A stretch of DNA of 64,000 nucleotides. Source: Karstenula rhodostoma CBS 690.94. Lineage: Eukaryota > Ascomycota > Dothideomycetes > Pleosporales > Didymosphaeriaceae. The notes under the pieces were generated by a model that did not search any database, was not told the DNA's origin, and saw nothing but the letters and a program-made list of their open reading frames with translations. The stretch covers positions 323,696 to 387,695 of the forward strand of contig MU001513.1 of assembly GCA_010093485.1 (NCBI GenBank). Direction: 5' to 3'. The position numbers were made by a program, and so were the translations under genes. Positions within the stretch are counted from its first letter, which is position 1. Every line of letters starts with the position of its first letter. Of this stretch, positions 53,351-64,000 are shown piece after piece.

Positions 53351-55068
53351 CTAACGAAGAACACCTAGAGACTCTAGCAGTAGTCCCAAGGCTCTCATAC
53401 CACGTTTGTCCCCACGCAAAGATCTCTCAAGCTGTGTCAGGGCTTTATCAATATTTCCCTCCCTTTCCTCTTCATCTTCATCCTCCCACCCGTCCACATC
53501 ATCTTCTCCATCGTCTTCTTCTTCGTCATCTTCTGTGTACTCGGCATCTTTGTACTCGTCATCTTCAGAGTCCTCACTATCATCATTATGCACGTAATCC
53601 TCGTCCTGATCCAAACAAGTGTCCAATGTGTTCGCACGCCAAAGTGCGAAGTTCATTTTGTTCGTTGTTTTTGCTGCCTCCGAACGAGTGTGTTCCACTT
53701 CGCGAACCTCATCAATCGTTCGCTTCCACTGGTTAATACATCCGGAAAGCCATGGTCGCAAGTGATTCATCGCCCAAAAGTGAAGATTTTCGATGATGAC
53801 GCACAGCTTGATGTTATCCAACACATTTAGTAAGCTGCCTCTCCATATGCATCGCATCCGCTATCAAGGTCAGCGCAGGACGAGTACGAAAATTAGTCTA
53901 GACCATACATATCTGTAGCGACCTGCTTTGACTTCAGTGACATACGCAATCCATACTTTGATCCTAGGTCCAGTAAACGTCATACACAGGACAGGACGAA
54001 TCTCGTCGAGAATGGGGTGTTCTCGACCACCAGCAGCAGCATTAGCGAAGAGCGTCAAACACACGGCTGCTGCGTTGGCAGCTTGGCAGTGTAGGTAGTC
54101 TTCGTAGCGTGTGTCGAGATGACCGTGATGCTTCCATTCACAAACAGCCCACGGAAAGCAAGTTCGCGCCTTCACAGACAGACTGTAAAAGTCTGTACAA
54201 GGGCTGGGATTGAACCCGAATTTTCGATCTGGATGCTTTTTTGCGAGAAAGGTGTAATCCTCATAGAGCTCGTTGAGACGTGTCATGCCGAAGTTCTCGA
54301 CATAGTCTTCTCCGTTCAGAGGTCCGCACTCAGAATCACCTTGCTCGTATGCGTGGAAACTGAGGAAAAGATCCGGTTTCGGTGCCTTCAGTTCCGGTGC
54401 CTGTTGAGAGTACAAGGCGAGAACATCTCTACCATGCTTCCACGTATGATCACGCTCACTATGCAGCGTAATTAGCTCATGTTGCCGTTTCGAGGTAAGT
54501 TTTGATGGGTATGTACACTCGGAATCGTTTGATCACTTCATTAGGCTTCGGCTTGAATTTGTCGCTTTCTCCCTTTCTGGCCTTTTTCATTAGTCTCTTA
54601 AAGACGGTGTCTGCTATCACTTCAGTCCAACGTGATTCGTCTTCGGAATTGATCCAGTCCGCCTCTTTCTTGACCGTGGCTGCTATGTCGAAGTTCTCAT
54701 CGCAGCGTGTGATGTTGTAGCGGTCCTGGAAACTTTCCTTCGTCGAATCGTGCGCGTCCAGGCCTGGTCGCCTCTCAGGTATTCTGATGTGGTTTTTTTC
54801 CTCCTTAGACACCCCAGCCGTTTGTTCACCCAGCTCCTTCTGTTCCGTGATAATGGACGTGAGCAAAAATGTGCATGTAGAGCAAGCCCACGTGAAAATG
54901 GTGACTTACCCAGCGCTCATTGGCAATAATGTGCCTAAAATCAAGCAAGTATTGAGCGAGTATCCTTGCCTGAGGACACTCCTTTTTGAGCTGTTCAAGC
55001 GTCACGAGTTCTTCGATAATTTCAATGCCTGCATCTCTCAATGCAGATTCGTTAAGGACTCGGGACAT
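53351..55068 (-). CDS. Hypothetical protein with a PD-(D/E)XK nuclease-like core
   Basis: Four exons 55068..54910, 54839..54517, 54458..53909 and 53860..53351 keep frame (513 residues). The N-terminal 150 residues look helical (MSRVLNESALRDAGIEIIEELVTLEQLKKECP). The central part, ELKAPKPDLFLSFHAYEQ, CTDFYSLSVKARTCFPWAVCEWKHHG, then a helix with CQAANAAAVCLTLF, fits the D...ExK arrangement of PD-(D/E)XK nuclease-like fungal proteins, with EWK as the candidate catalytic pair. Next is a strand-rich segment (RPVLCMTFTGPRIKVWIAYV). The C terminus is strongly acidic (DSEDSEDDEYKDAEYTEDDEEEDDGEDDVD). Such proteins are common, lineage-specific and of unknown function in filamentous fungi. It is the last gene before the RIP block, about 0.7 kb away. 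The nuclease assignment is by motif only. Confidence 0.62.
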
Positions 55069-55760
55069 GTTGTAGGCGGATAGAGAGAAATAATACTTCT
55101 TACAGGGCTTACTAATCAACAATTGAGAAAGAGCAGTCCGTTGGTGACCTGCGAGTCGACGCAAGCATCGCGTGTTATACGTGTTTCGTGATAGCTGTGC
55201 CGCAAAACCATTACAGGGGTCTCGTTGCAGCTGCTATAGGTAGCTAGGCTCAGATCGAGTGGTTCAGGGAGTACACCCCTCCACTAAGATGTGCCGCGTA
55301 TTAGAAACATCGTATCCCGTTGGCATTTTCCTAGCTAACGAAGCAAGAAACCCTGATTTCGATAACGTCCCGATGCAGGCGCATAGTTATGGTCTATGAG
55401 CAGAGGCGACCTTGAGCTCTTTGATTCACATGCTAGTGTGCTGGCGCAGAGGATCCATATCCCAACAGAATGTCGCATATCTCACATGTTCTGTTCCGGA
55501 GCACCATTGCGATATGGCTCGTATAGCAGGAGATGAGATATCAATGGGGCGGAGTTGGGATGGTTTATAACAGTCAACTATTGGAGGGGGCTTGGGTTGT
55601 CGGGATTATGTGCAAGGGCAACTGGGATGTCGGCCTTTGGCCCCCAAATTGCTGCCGCGCTGATTATGCGAAGCTTTCAGAGCGATAGCGTCATGGACGC
55701 TTTTATACACCTCTCAAATCAATCATTTTTCACTGTGACCATCTAGTTTCACTGTCACAG
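55069..55760. other. Transition zone between last gene and AT-rich block
   Basis: Normal-GC sequence with no supportable gene; it changes within about 60 bp, near 55745-55800, to AT-saturated DNA. Confidence 0.6.
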
Positions 55761-56604
55761 AACTCAAGTGCTCTTGGGGTTCCTATAATGCAAGTCTTAT
55801 TGTTTATAATAAACAAAGTAAGGAAGTAAACTATTATAGTAGAGCTTCTATATAGCTAGCTAAACCTTAGGTCTATATATTACCTAATTAGGATACTTTT
55901 TTTAAGCCTTCTTATTAGCTAAAAAAAAGCTATTTAAGCGTTTTAATTAGCTCTTAAAACGCGATATAATAATATTAATCTAGGCTAGGAAAATCTAAAC
56001 TAGGCCTAATTAGGAAATCTAAAATATTAAAATTACTAAGTAAACTTTTCTCTTTAAATAGAACTAAAAATTATATTTCTAGCTTTAATAATAATTAAGT
56101 TATAGCTATTTCTAGTTTTATAGTAATAAATACTAAGATTTAATTACCTAAATAGGAAGTTTAGATATCTAAGTATTTTAAAAGTCTAAATATATCTACT
56201 CTTTAAGCCCTATTTAATAGTATAAATATTATAGTTCTAGATTATATAATTATTAAGATATTTAAGATTTAAACTTTCTAGATTTTTTTTAAAATCTTTA
56301 AGTATATTTAAAAATATTAACTACTTAGAAAAAAAAATATTATAAATTACTATTAAATTATACTACTAACTATAAGTAGTTTAGTCTAGAAACTATTATA
56401 ATTAGGTAATTAAATAAAAAGTTATAAAGTATTAAAATATAGAGTTCTACTAAAAATTATCTCTATAAAAAATAATAAATTTAATATTAGGTTTTTACTA
56501 AAATATTATATTAGTATTAACCTAATATCTATATTAGAAAGAAAAATTATAGTACCTTTTATTACTTACTTATTTAATAGTTTTATTCTTTTAACTATTC
56601 TTAA

Positions 56605-56905
56605 TTATTTTTAATCTATACTTACTTAAAACTATATATATTTATAGTATATTCTATTATATTTAATACTTTTATAGTATAATATACCTAGGAGTTTATT
56701 TATATTTAAAAATTATTTTAAAAACTATATTATTTAGCTTAATATAAACGTTTTATTTATAAATATCTATATTTCTATAATTTATAAAAAATAGATATTT
56801 TATAATATATTATTTATTTAAAATATATATTTAAGGTATATAATATATTTAAAGTAGATAATTTAAATATACTATACTTCTAAATTTAAGAACTTTTAAA
56901 ATTTA
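56605..56905 (+). repeat. Long direct repeat, copy 1 (about 300 bp)
   Basis: Matches 58380-58705 in the same orientation. Shared landmarks in order are ACTTAAAACTAT, AGTATATTCTATTATATTTAAT, TTTATATTTAAAAATTA, TTTATTTATAAATATCTA and TTTAAGGTATATAATATA. The spacing of about 1.78 kb would suit terminal repeats of a small element or a segmental duplication. Confidence 0.75.
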
Positions 56906-58116
56906 ATAGCTAGTATTAGTTAGTTACCTCTTTATTTATTTATTTAGAATCCTTACTTTATTAAGTTAAGTTTATTTAATTACTATCTTTCCCTAGAACT
57001 AGTTATTAAAATCTATTAAAAGCTACTAATTATAACTAGATACTAGTTAACTATATTATAATCCTTATTATCTTATTTTACTATTAATATAATACTAAAC
57101 TCCTATATTTAGTATTTTATAATTAAATACTATATACCCCTATTACTATTATTAAATACTAACTATATATAGCTATTATTCCTATTTTTATTTTTTATTC
57201 TTTATTTTTTATCTTTTATATATTACCTTATAGGCTCTATACTTAGGATTTAGAATAAAACTTAAAACTCCTTTACTATTACTATTACTATTATCTATAC
57301 CTATACTATTATACTATATAAAATCTCCTATATTTAGTAAATATTTATCTTATTACCTATTACTTTTATTATAAACTTTTTATTCTCCTTAGTTTTTTTT
57401 TTATTATTATAATAATTTTATATATTCTATATTTCTTATTACTATAGTATATATTTATAGCTAGGAAATAATAGATATTATATTACTAGCTAATCTAATT
57501 TATATAGTTTAAATACTTCCTTTATACCTATATATATTTTAGATTTAAATCCTAGCTAGCTCTTAACTTTCTAGATATTATAACTATTACCTATTATTAC
57601 TATTATTATTTAAATATTTTTACTATACTTTTTTACTTTATTATAGGTATTAGTTATTAGTATTTCTAAATAGATAGTAGGGAATAAGTATATTACTACC
57701 TATATAGGTTTATTAGTTAGGTTAATTCTAAGGTATAAGTAATATATTAATAAATTTAAAACTATAAATATTATACTATATTATTAAGTAGGATTTATAG
57801 TATACTAGGGATAGGTATTTTACTTATATTCTTTTCTCTTCTTATATATATACTATTAATAACTAATAGAATATAGAATAAAAGAAAGTAATATAGATAA
57901 TAGTACTTATCTATATATATTTTTCTCTTAGTTTTAATAAGAACTATTCTTTTTAATACCTTATTAACTCTTTATTATTAGATTTTTTATATATTAGTAG
58001 GTATATACTAAGTCTATTTTAATTAGCTTAGTATTATACTCTTTTTAATTAGCCTATATATAGATACTAAATAAGTTTTAATTACTTTTTTAGTTTCCCT
58101 TTATTTATATATTAGT

Positions 58117-58190
58117 AAAGTATAATATACCTTTTTATCCCTTTTACTTTATTAATTTACCTACCCTTATAGTAATTATATATAATATAA
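58117..58190 (+). repeat. Left copy of a candidate terminal inverted repeat
   Basis: AAAGTATAATATAC, TTTTATCCC, CTTTATTAATTTACC and CCCTTATAGTAATTATATA recur in this order on the opposite strand at about 61790-61875. A TA dinucleotide precedes the motif on both outer sides. Confidence 0.6.
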
Positions 58191-58309
58191 GATTTAATTA
58201 ATATACTATTTTTATTAATATATCTTTTTTTTTCTTTAAATATATACTATAATTCCTATAATAAGCTATTTAATAATACTTTATTAGTATATCTAGAGTT
58301 TAATACTTA

Positions 58310-58375
58310 AAGTAATAACTAAACTAATATCTAAACTAATATCTAGACTAATATATATATTAATATCTAGACTAA
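58310..58375 (+). repeat. 12-bp minisatellite, unit TAATATCTARAC
   Basis: Several adjacent units such as CTAATATCTAAA and CTAATATCTAGA occur here, and again at about 58805-58860. Confidence 0.65.
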
Positions 58376-58379
58376 TATT

Positions 58380-58705
58380 TATTTTAATCTCTATTTACTT
58401 AAAACTATTTTTATTTATAGTATATTCTATTATATTTAATCTTTTTATAGTATATTATATCTAGTACTCTATTTATATTTAAAAATTACTTTAAAAGTTT
58501 TATTATTTAGCTAAATATAAATATTTTATTTATAAATATCTAGATTTCTATAACTTAAAGAAATATAGATATTTTCTAATATACTATTTATCTAAAAAAT
58601 ATATTTAAGGTATATAATATAATTAAAATATAAAGTTACTTTATTTATATTTTTAAAATAGTTAATTTAAATATATTATATTTTTAAATTTAAAAACTTT
58701 TTTAA
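58380..58705 (+). repeat. Long direct repeat, copy 2
   Basis: Second copy of the repeat at 56605-56905. It is preceded by a cluster of TAATATCTARAC units (58310-58375), which recurs after it at 58805-58860. Confidence 0.75.
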
Positions 58706-59310
58706 ATTTATTTATATACTATCTTTATTACTATATCCCTTTTTTACTTAAATATATAATATAATTTCTATATTATATTACTTAATTATATTTTATTAGT
58801 ATAGTTATAGTCTAATATCTAGACTAATATCTAAACTAATACTTAAACTAATATCTAGTCTATATTATAAAAGATTTTTATTTTACTAGTATATATAAAT
58901 AGCTAGTATAGTCCTATATACACTTATATATAATTATATATACTAGATACCCTAGATATACTAGTTAGCCCTATATTTTTATAGGTATATATATATAAGA
59001 ATATATATAAATATACTATAATATTACTTTAGATATCTAAGATATCTAGGGTATCTAAGGTATTTAGAATATTTAGATAGCCTTTATATATATTTAGTAA
59101 GTAGCTTAATAAGTAGCTTAGTAAGTAAAAAAATTCTTAACTTAAAGTTTTAAAACTTTAAAAGCCTTACTACTATATAATAGTATAATAGATTATATAT
59201 ACTAGTATTCTATATAGAAATTTTACCTTAACCTAAAATATAATATTTTATTATATTAAAAATATAAAAAATATAGTTTTATATTATATTTAAAGAACTA
59301 GAATAGATAA

Positions 59311-59956
59311 AAACTAGTAACTTAATAAAGAAAATAATTATAATTATAGTAGAACTAGGCTAGAAGAAAGAAAGAAATTATATATAAAATATTAGTAATA
59401 GAAATAAAACTAATAGGTACTTATATATAAGTCTATAGAGTAGCTTAGATTATAAATTATTAAATATAATACTTCGCGAACTTAGGTAAGCCGCGCTAAA
59501 ACTTAATAAAGGAACTTAGTAGGGTACTAAAATATAAAGATTATAAATTATATAACTATAATTCTATTAAAAGTATAAAATTTTAAAAGTATTAGGTTTT
59601 AGTAAAAATAGAATAAATACTCCTATTAAGAGAATAGAATCTATAAAAATAAACTAGAGGATTCTAAAATAATAAGAATTAAAATAATTAATATATAATT
59701 TAAAAAAATCTCTATATAGTTCTAATTTTTTATAATTAATTTAAGATATTATTTAGAAATAGTTTATTTTTATATCTAAATTAAAATATTTTATATCTAT
59801 ATAAATACTTAGTCTTTTCTTAATATTATTATATTATATATTATTATAATATAAAATATTTATCTATTTCTTTATATAGCCTTTATTATATTTTATTTTT
59901 TAAATAATTCTTAAGATATAGATTTTAGTTAGATATATAGAAAACCCCTTATAATA
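59311..59956 (+). repeat. Left arm of a large inverted repeat
   Basis: Read as its reverse complement, this segment matches 61153-61706 along its whole length. The inner ends read AAAACCCCTTATAATA on both sides. It is about 91 bp longer than the right arm because it carries the short retroposon insertion plus its 14-bp duplication. Confidence 0.88.
59447..59551 (-). mobile_element. Short retroposon-like insertion, copy 4, inside the inverted-repeat arm
   Basis: AGATTATAAATTAT occurs at 59447-59460 and at 59538-59551. The 77-bp insert (59461-59537), read on the minus strand, contains AAGTTCCTTTATTAAG, GCGCGGCTTACC and TTCGCGAAGTATTATATTTA, the family 3' end with RIP-like changes. It is the longest copy. 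The matching position in the right arm has a single uninterrupted target sequence. Confidence 0.88.
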
Positions 59957-61152
59957 CTTTAATTATTTAAGAATTTAAATTAATATAGTAATACTATCTA
60001 GCTTAGTAGTATCTAAAATAGTAACTAGAAACTTAACTTCTAGTTCTATAATAAATCTAGTTATAGTACTAGCTACTTAGACTAATAAAATCTAATAACT
60101 TAGAGAGTAATTAATAAAATTTATAAATAAGGAGATAGTATTAGTAGTATAAATACTAAAAGTTAATTTTAAAATTTTAGAGCTCTTTAATAGAAATAAG
60201 ACTAGACTTAAAATCTTTCTAATAAATATAAAATTATATTATTAATATAATAGTTATATATTTAGAAATAACTATACTAAGGTTTTAGCTATTAGAATAT
60301 ATATAAAAGGGAGAGCTATAGAATAACTATAGCCCCTAATTAAGAATTACCTTAAATATAAAGAAATTCTAAAGAAATAGAAAATAGAAATAAAAAAGGC
60401 CTTTAAATTCTAAAATATTTTTAAAAAGTAGATCTAAGTAATATTTAGAGAGATAGATAAGAAATAATAAATAGAGTATTTTATTTAATATTTTAAATAA
60501 ACTAGATTTATTAGTAAATATTTAACTATATTTAGATAACTCTAAATAAAGATTAATTAAAATAATATTTTACTCTAGATAGTATACTATAATAGACTAA
60601 AAGAAATAGTTAAAGATAAACTAATTTACTATAATAAATCTAACTCTTTAAAAAATCTAATTAAGTTAACTATATAAATAGATAATAGACTATATAAGTA
60701 ATAACTAAAAAAGAAAAAATTAAATAGACTAGTATATAGCTAGAAAGCTAATATATAGAAACTATATTATAAGTAAAAAAATTATAATAGAAATATAATA
60801 ATAAAAAATAAAACCTATAAAAAAAAAACCTATAATAAAAAAAGTAGAATAATACCTAATAATAATATTTTAAGGATAGGGCTTATTTAAACTATAGAGA
60901 GAAGAAATACTTTAAAGCTAAATATTTTTCTAGAAAGTTCTAAAATAAATAAGCCTAAATAATAAAAATAGCTATAATAATACTATAGTTTAAAACCCCT
61001 ATACTATTATAAGGGAATATTATAAATAATAAATTTAAAATATTAAAACTACTAATAGAAGTCTAGAAGATAACTAATAAAAAGGATATTATAAAATAAA
61101 TTCTATAAGATTAGTATTAGGTATATAGTAAAGAAGATTACTATATATTAGA

Positions 61153-61706
61153 TATTATAAGGGGTTTTCTATATACCTAACTAAAATCTATACCTTAAGA
61201 ATTATTTAAAGAATAAAATATAATAAAAACTATATAAAGAGATAGGTAAATATTCTATATTATAATAATATATAATATAATAGTATTAAAAGAAAACTAA
61301 GTATTTATATAAATATAAAATACTTTAATTTAAATATAAAAGTAAACTACTTTTAAATAATATTTTAAATTAATTATAAAGAATAGGAACTATATAGAAA
61401 TCTTTCTAGATTATATACTAATTATTTTAATTCTTACTATTTTAGAATTTTTTAGTCTACTTCTATAAATCCTATTTTCTTAGTAGAAGTATCTATTCTA
61501 TTCTTATTAAAATCTAATACTTTTAGAATTTTATACCTTTAATAGAATTATAATTATATAATTTATAATTTAAGCTATTTTATAGACTTATATATAAGTA
61601 TTTATTAGTTTTATCTCTATTATTAATATTTTATATATAATTCCTTTTTTCCTTTTAGTCTAATTCTATTATAATTATAATATTATCTTCCCTTTTAGAG
61701 TTATTA
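61153..61706 (-). repeat. Right arm of the large inverted repeat
   Basis: Length about 554 bp, against about 555 bp for the left arm after subtracting the insertion. The arms enclose a loop of about 1.2 kb (59957-61152). Confidence 0.88.
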
Positions 61707-61789
61707 TTCTAATATCCTATTATTATCTTATAGCCTATTATTATAGTATAGTTTAGAAATATAAAGATTTATTTTTTTATACCTTTAGA

Positions 61790-61875
61790 TATATATTATA
61801 TATAATTACTATAAGGGCGGGTAAATTAATAAAGCTAGGGGGATAAAAAATATATTATACTTTATCCTTTAGATA
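61790..61875 (-). repeat. Right copy of a candidate terminal inverted repeat
   Basis: Inverted match to 58117-58190. It contains GGGCGGGTAAATTAATAAAG and one of the few surviving CG dinucleotides of the block. Confidence 0.6.
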
Positions 61876-64000
61876 TAATATTATATTCTCCTCTAGATTT
61901 TCTAAATTTCCCTAACTATATCTAAAATACTAAAATAATTATTAACTAATTATTATTATACTTATACTAATAAAGTTTATTATTATAGTCTAGTAATACT
62001 AATAAACTATACTTATTATATAGAAAAAAAGGTTCTAAAGTATTTTTAAATACTTTAATTAGAGAGTATATTATATATATTACTATTTATATAGAGTATA
62101 GTCTTTAGATTCCTAAAAAAGAGTAGAAATATATTTAATTTAAAAAATATAAAAAGTATTTTATTTTTCTTTATACTAAGACTAAAGTTACTTCTCTAAG
62201 AATAGAGATTATAGAGATAAAAAAATAGAAGTAGTTATTTATAACTTATAATATTTATATATTTAATATACTAAATTATTTAGAAAAAAGGATTTTAAAA
62301 AGTATAAATACTAGTACTATTTCTATATTACTACTATATAGACCTTTAACTAATCTAGACTAATTATAGGCTAATTTTTTTATTATTAATCCTTTTATCT
62401 TTTCTAATTTATTTTCTAATTTTAGGCTAATATTCTTATTAACTAACCTTTTTAAGATTAATTTTTTACTATTAACTAGTAGAAGTCCTTTAATAGTTTT
62501 TTATAATTTATTAGATTTCTTTTTAGTTTTTAAGTATTATACTATTCTATTTATTCTTTTTATTTAATTAGATATTTTTATTAATTCTTAATTATTTATA
62601 GATTTTTAATTACTTTAACCTTATACTTATTATCTTCTAACTCTAGTTAGGTTTTAATTAAAGTATTTAAAGATACTAGTTTTAAAAGTAATTTATAAAA
62701 AATAGAATATATCTTTATATCTATTAATAGAAGTAGCTTAGTTATAACTAGTCCTTTTATTTCTTAAACTTTAAAGGGTTCTATCTAAAAATAATCTAGT
62801 TTCTTACTTAGTTATTTTATTTTTAAATTTTTCTATAATAGGAAAACTTTATTCTTTTTTTTAAAAATTAGTTTTTTAATTCTTTATTTATTTATATTCT
62901 TAAATACTATAAGGGCTCTATAGGTAATTCTTTTCTATAGGACTTTATAAAATTCCTTTATTTTCTAAACTTTATTTTAAACTCTAGTAGAAATACTTTC
63001 TATATTTTTTAAATTTTAATAAATAACTAGCTTATATTTATAGTTTATATAGTAGGGTAAGTATTCTATTATACTTAACCTTAAGCTATTATATACTAAC
63101 TATATAATTAGTAAAAGTTTTACTTAATTATTTTATTATTTATTAATATAGAATTATAGATATTACTTAAGTATCTAGTTTATATATTTTATTTATTTAT
63201 CTATTTTAAGGTAGAAGCTTATTAATAACTTTTAGTTTATTTCTAGAGCTATAGTAAAAGTATTCTAATATTTTAAAATAAAGAATTTATTTTTATTTAT
63301 AATAAATTCTTTTAGTAATCTATATTTAGAAAATAGTATATTATTTACTTTATAGACTAGTTTTTTTACTATTATAGACTTTTCTATAGATTTAAATTTA
63401 GCTATCTTTATAAATCTATATATTATTACTATAATAGTATTATATATATACTTTATTTCTAGCTATAGTAATTTTAGAAGTTTTATAATAAAATCTATTA
63501 TTATACTTTACTATAGTTATTTTACTATAGGTAGTAGTTATAGAAGTTTATAAGGTATATATCTCTTAGACTTATTTTTTTAGTAAGCTAAATAGTTACT
63601 TATCTCTATTATAACTAATTACTTAAGCTTAAGGATAATATATTTATTTATAATATAATATATTATTTCTTTAATATCTAAGTATTCCTATTTTTTTAAT
63701 TTATATAGTTTTCTAATTAGAATAGATATATATTTTTTATTAATAATAATCCTTTATTAGTAGTCTTATCTAGTTTTATTAAAACTATACTTAAAAAGAT
63801 TATATTTCTCTTTCTAGTTTTAATTAAATTTCTAGTAATTTTAAAAGTTTTATATTTCTAGTTTTATATACCTTAGACTAGCTATTTATACTCTAATTTT
63901 TAATTAATTATACTTAAGTATATTATCTTTATATTTATATAATATTATATTATATAGCTTAACTTTATTCTTAGTTAAGTTTAATTATCTACTTAAAGTA

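Larger units (their letters stand above)
55761..64000. repeat. RIP-type AT-rich heterochromatic block of decayed transposable elements
   Basis: From about 55760 to the window end the sequence is overwhelmingly A/T with frequent TA steps. By eye CG dinucleotides number only about ten in 8.2 kb (near 55938, 55947-55951, 56747, 59473-59495 and 61816). No long open frame exists in any frame. It contains paired direct and inverted repeats, listed separately, whose copies differ almost only by C/T and G/A changes. This is the expected outcome of repeat-induced point mutation on transposon DNA. There are no telomere-type repeats at the right end. Confidence 0.93.

Noticed and set aside
63900..64000. 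Subtelomere or telomere end
   Set aside because: The AT block continues to the window edge with no TTAGGG-type repeats, so chromosome position cannot be inferred.
55761..64000. Mitochondrial DNA insertion as the source of the AT-rich block
   Set aside because: No recognisable mitochondrial genes or tRNAs; the transition-only differences between repeat copies fit RIP better.

Overview
The window is nuclear DNA of a filamentous ascomycete (Pezizomycotina). The gene set and gene-level similarities recalled from family knowledge point to a Dothideomycete-like fungus. The reasons are short introns (about 45-75 nt) with GT-AG ends, fungal families (Zn(II)2Cys6 regulator, fungal rhodopsin-like membrane protein, pectin lyase, FMP52, MET10, BFR2), and an 8.2-kb AT-saturated block at the right end with almost no CpG, as left by repeat-induced point mutation (RIP). 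The species assignment is inference.

Layout. 0-9 kb: a secreted lactonase-like beta-propeller protein and a secreted pectin lyase, then a decaying stretch with an MFS-transporter pseudogene, a short repeat cluster, a small membrane protein and a carboxylesterase remnant. 9-25 kb: a seven-exon rhodopsin-like membrane protein with a phosphosite-rich tail, an SDR oxidoreductase, an alpha/beta hydrolase, the divergent housekeeping pair BFR2 (ribosome biogenesis) and IND1 (complex I Fe-S assembly) sharing a 165-bp promoter, an MFS transporter and a membrane-anchored PNPOx-like flavoprotein. 25-43 kb: an intron-containing tRNA-Arg(ACG), a Zn-cluster regulator, a large CCCH/CCHC zinc-finger protein, a two-RRM protein, an F-box/2EXR-like gene and a low-complexity nuclear-type protein. 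43-55 kb: MET10 (sulfite reductase alpha), a Roadblock/LC7 protein, glyoxalase I, 3-phosphoglycerate dehydrogenase, FMP52 and a PD-(D/E)XK-like gene that is the last gene before the AT block. 55.76-64 kb: AT-rich relic DNA with no intact gene but with clear higher-order repeat structure.

The most interesting signal is a dispersed family of very short insertions (43-77 bp). Four copies were found by eye, two on each strand. All share one 3' end, are shortened to different extents at the 5' end, and each is bracketed by its own 12-15 bp target-site duplication. That pattern fits target-primed retroposition. One copy sits 16 nt upstream of the start codon of the PNPOx-like gene. One abuts the stop codon of the RRM gene and lies in a potential intron. 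One lies inside one arm of a 0.56-kb inverted repeat in the RIP block, so the order of events there can be read: inverted duplication, then insertion, then mutation.

Genes act mostly as independent housekeeping or accessory units. I see no biosynthetic cluster. Sulfur assimilation (MET10), serine synthesis (3-PGDH), methylglyoxal detoxification (GLO1) and an Fe-S factor (IND1) are neighbours, but not in an operon-like arrangement. Exon coordinates below come from reading splice sites and keeping the frame. None was checked against transcripts or databases.
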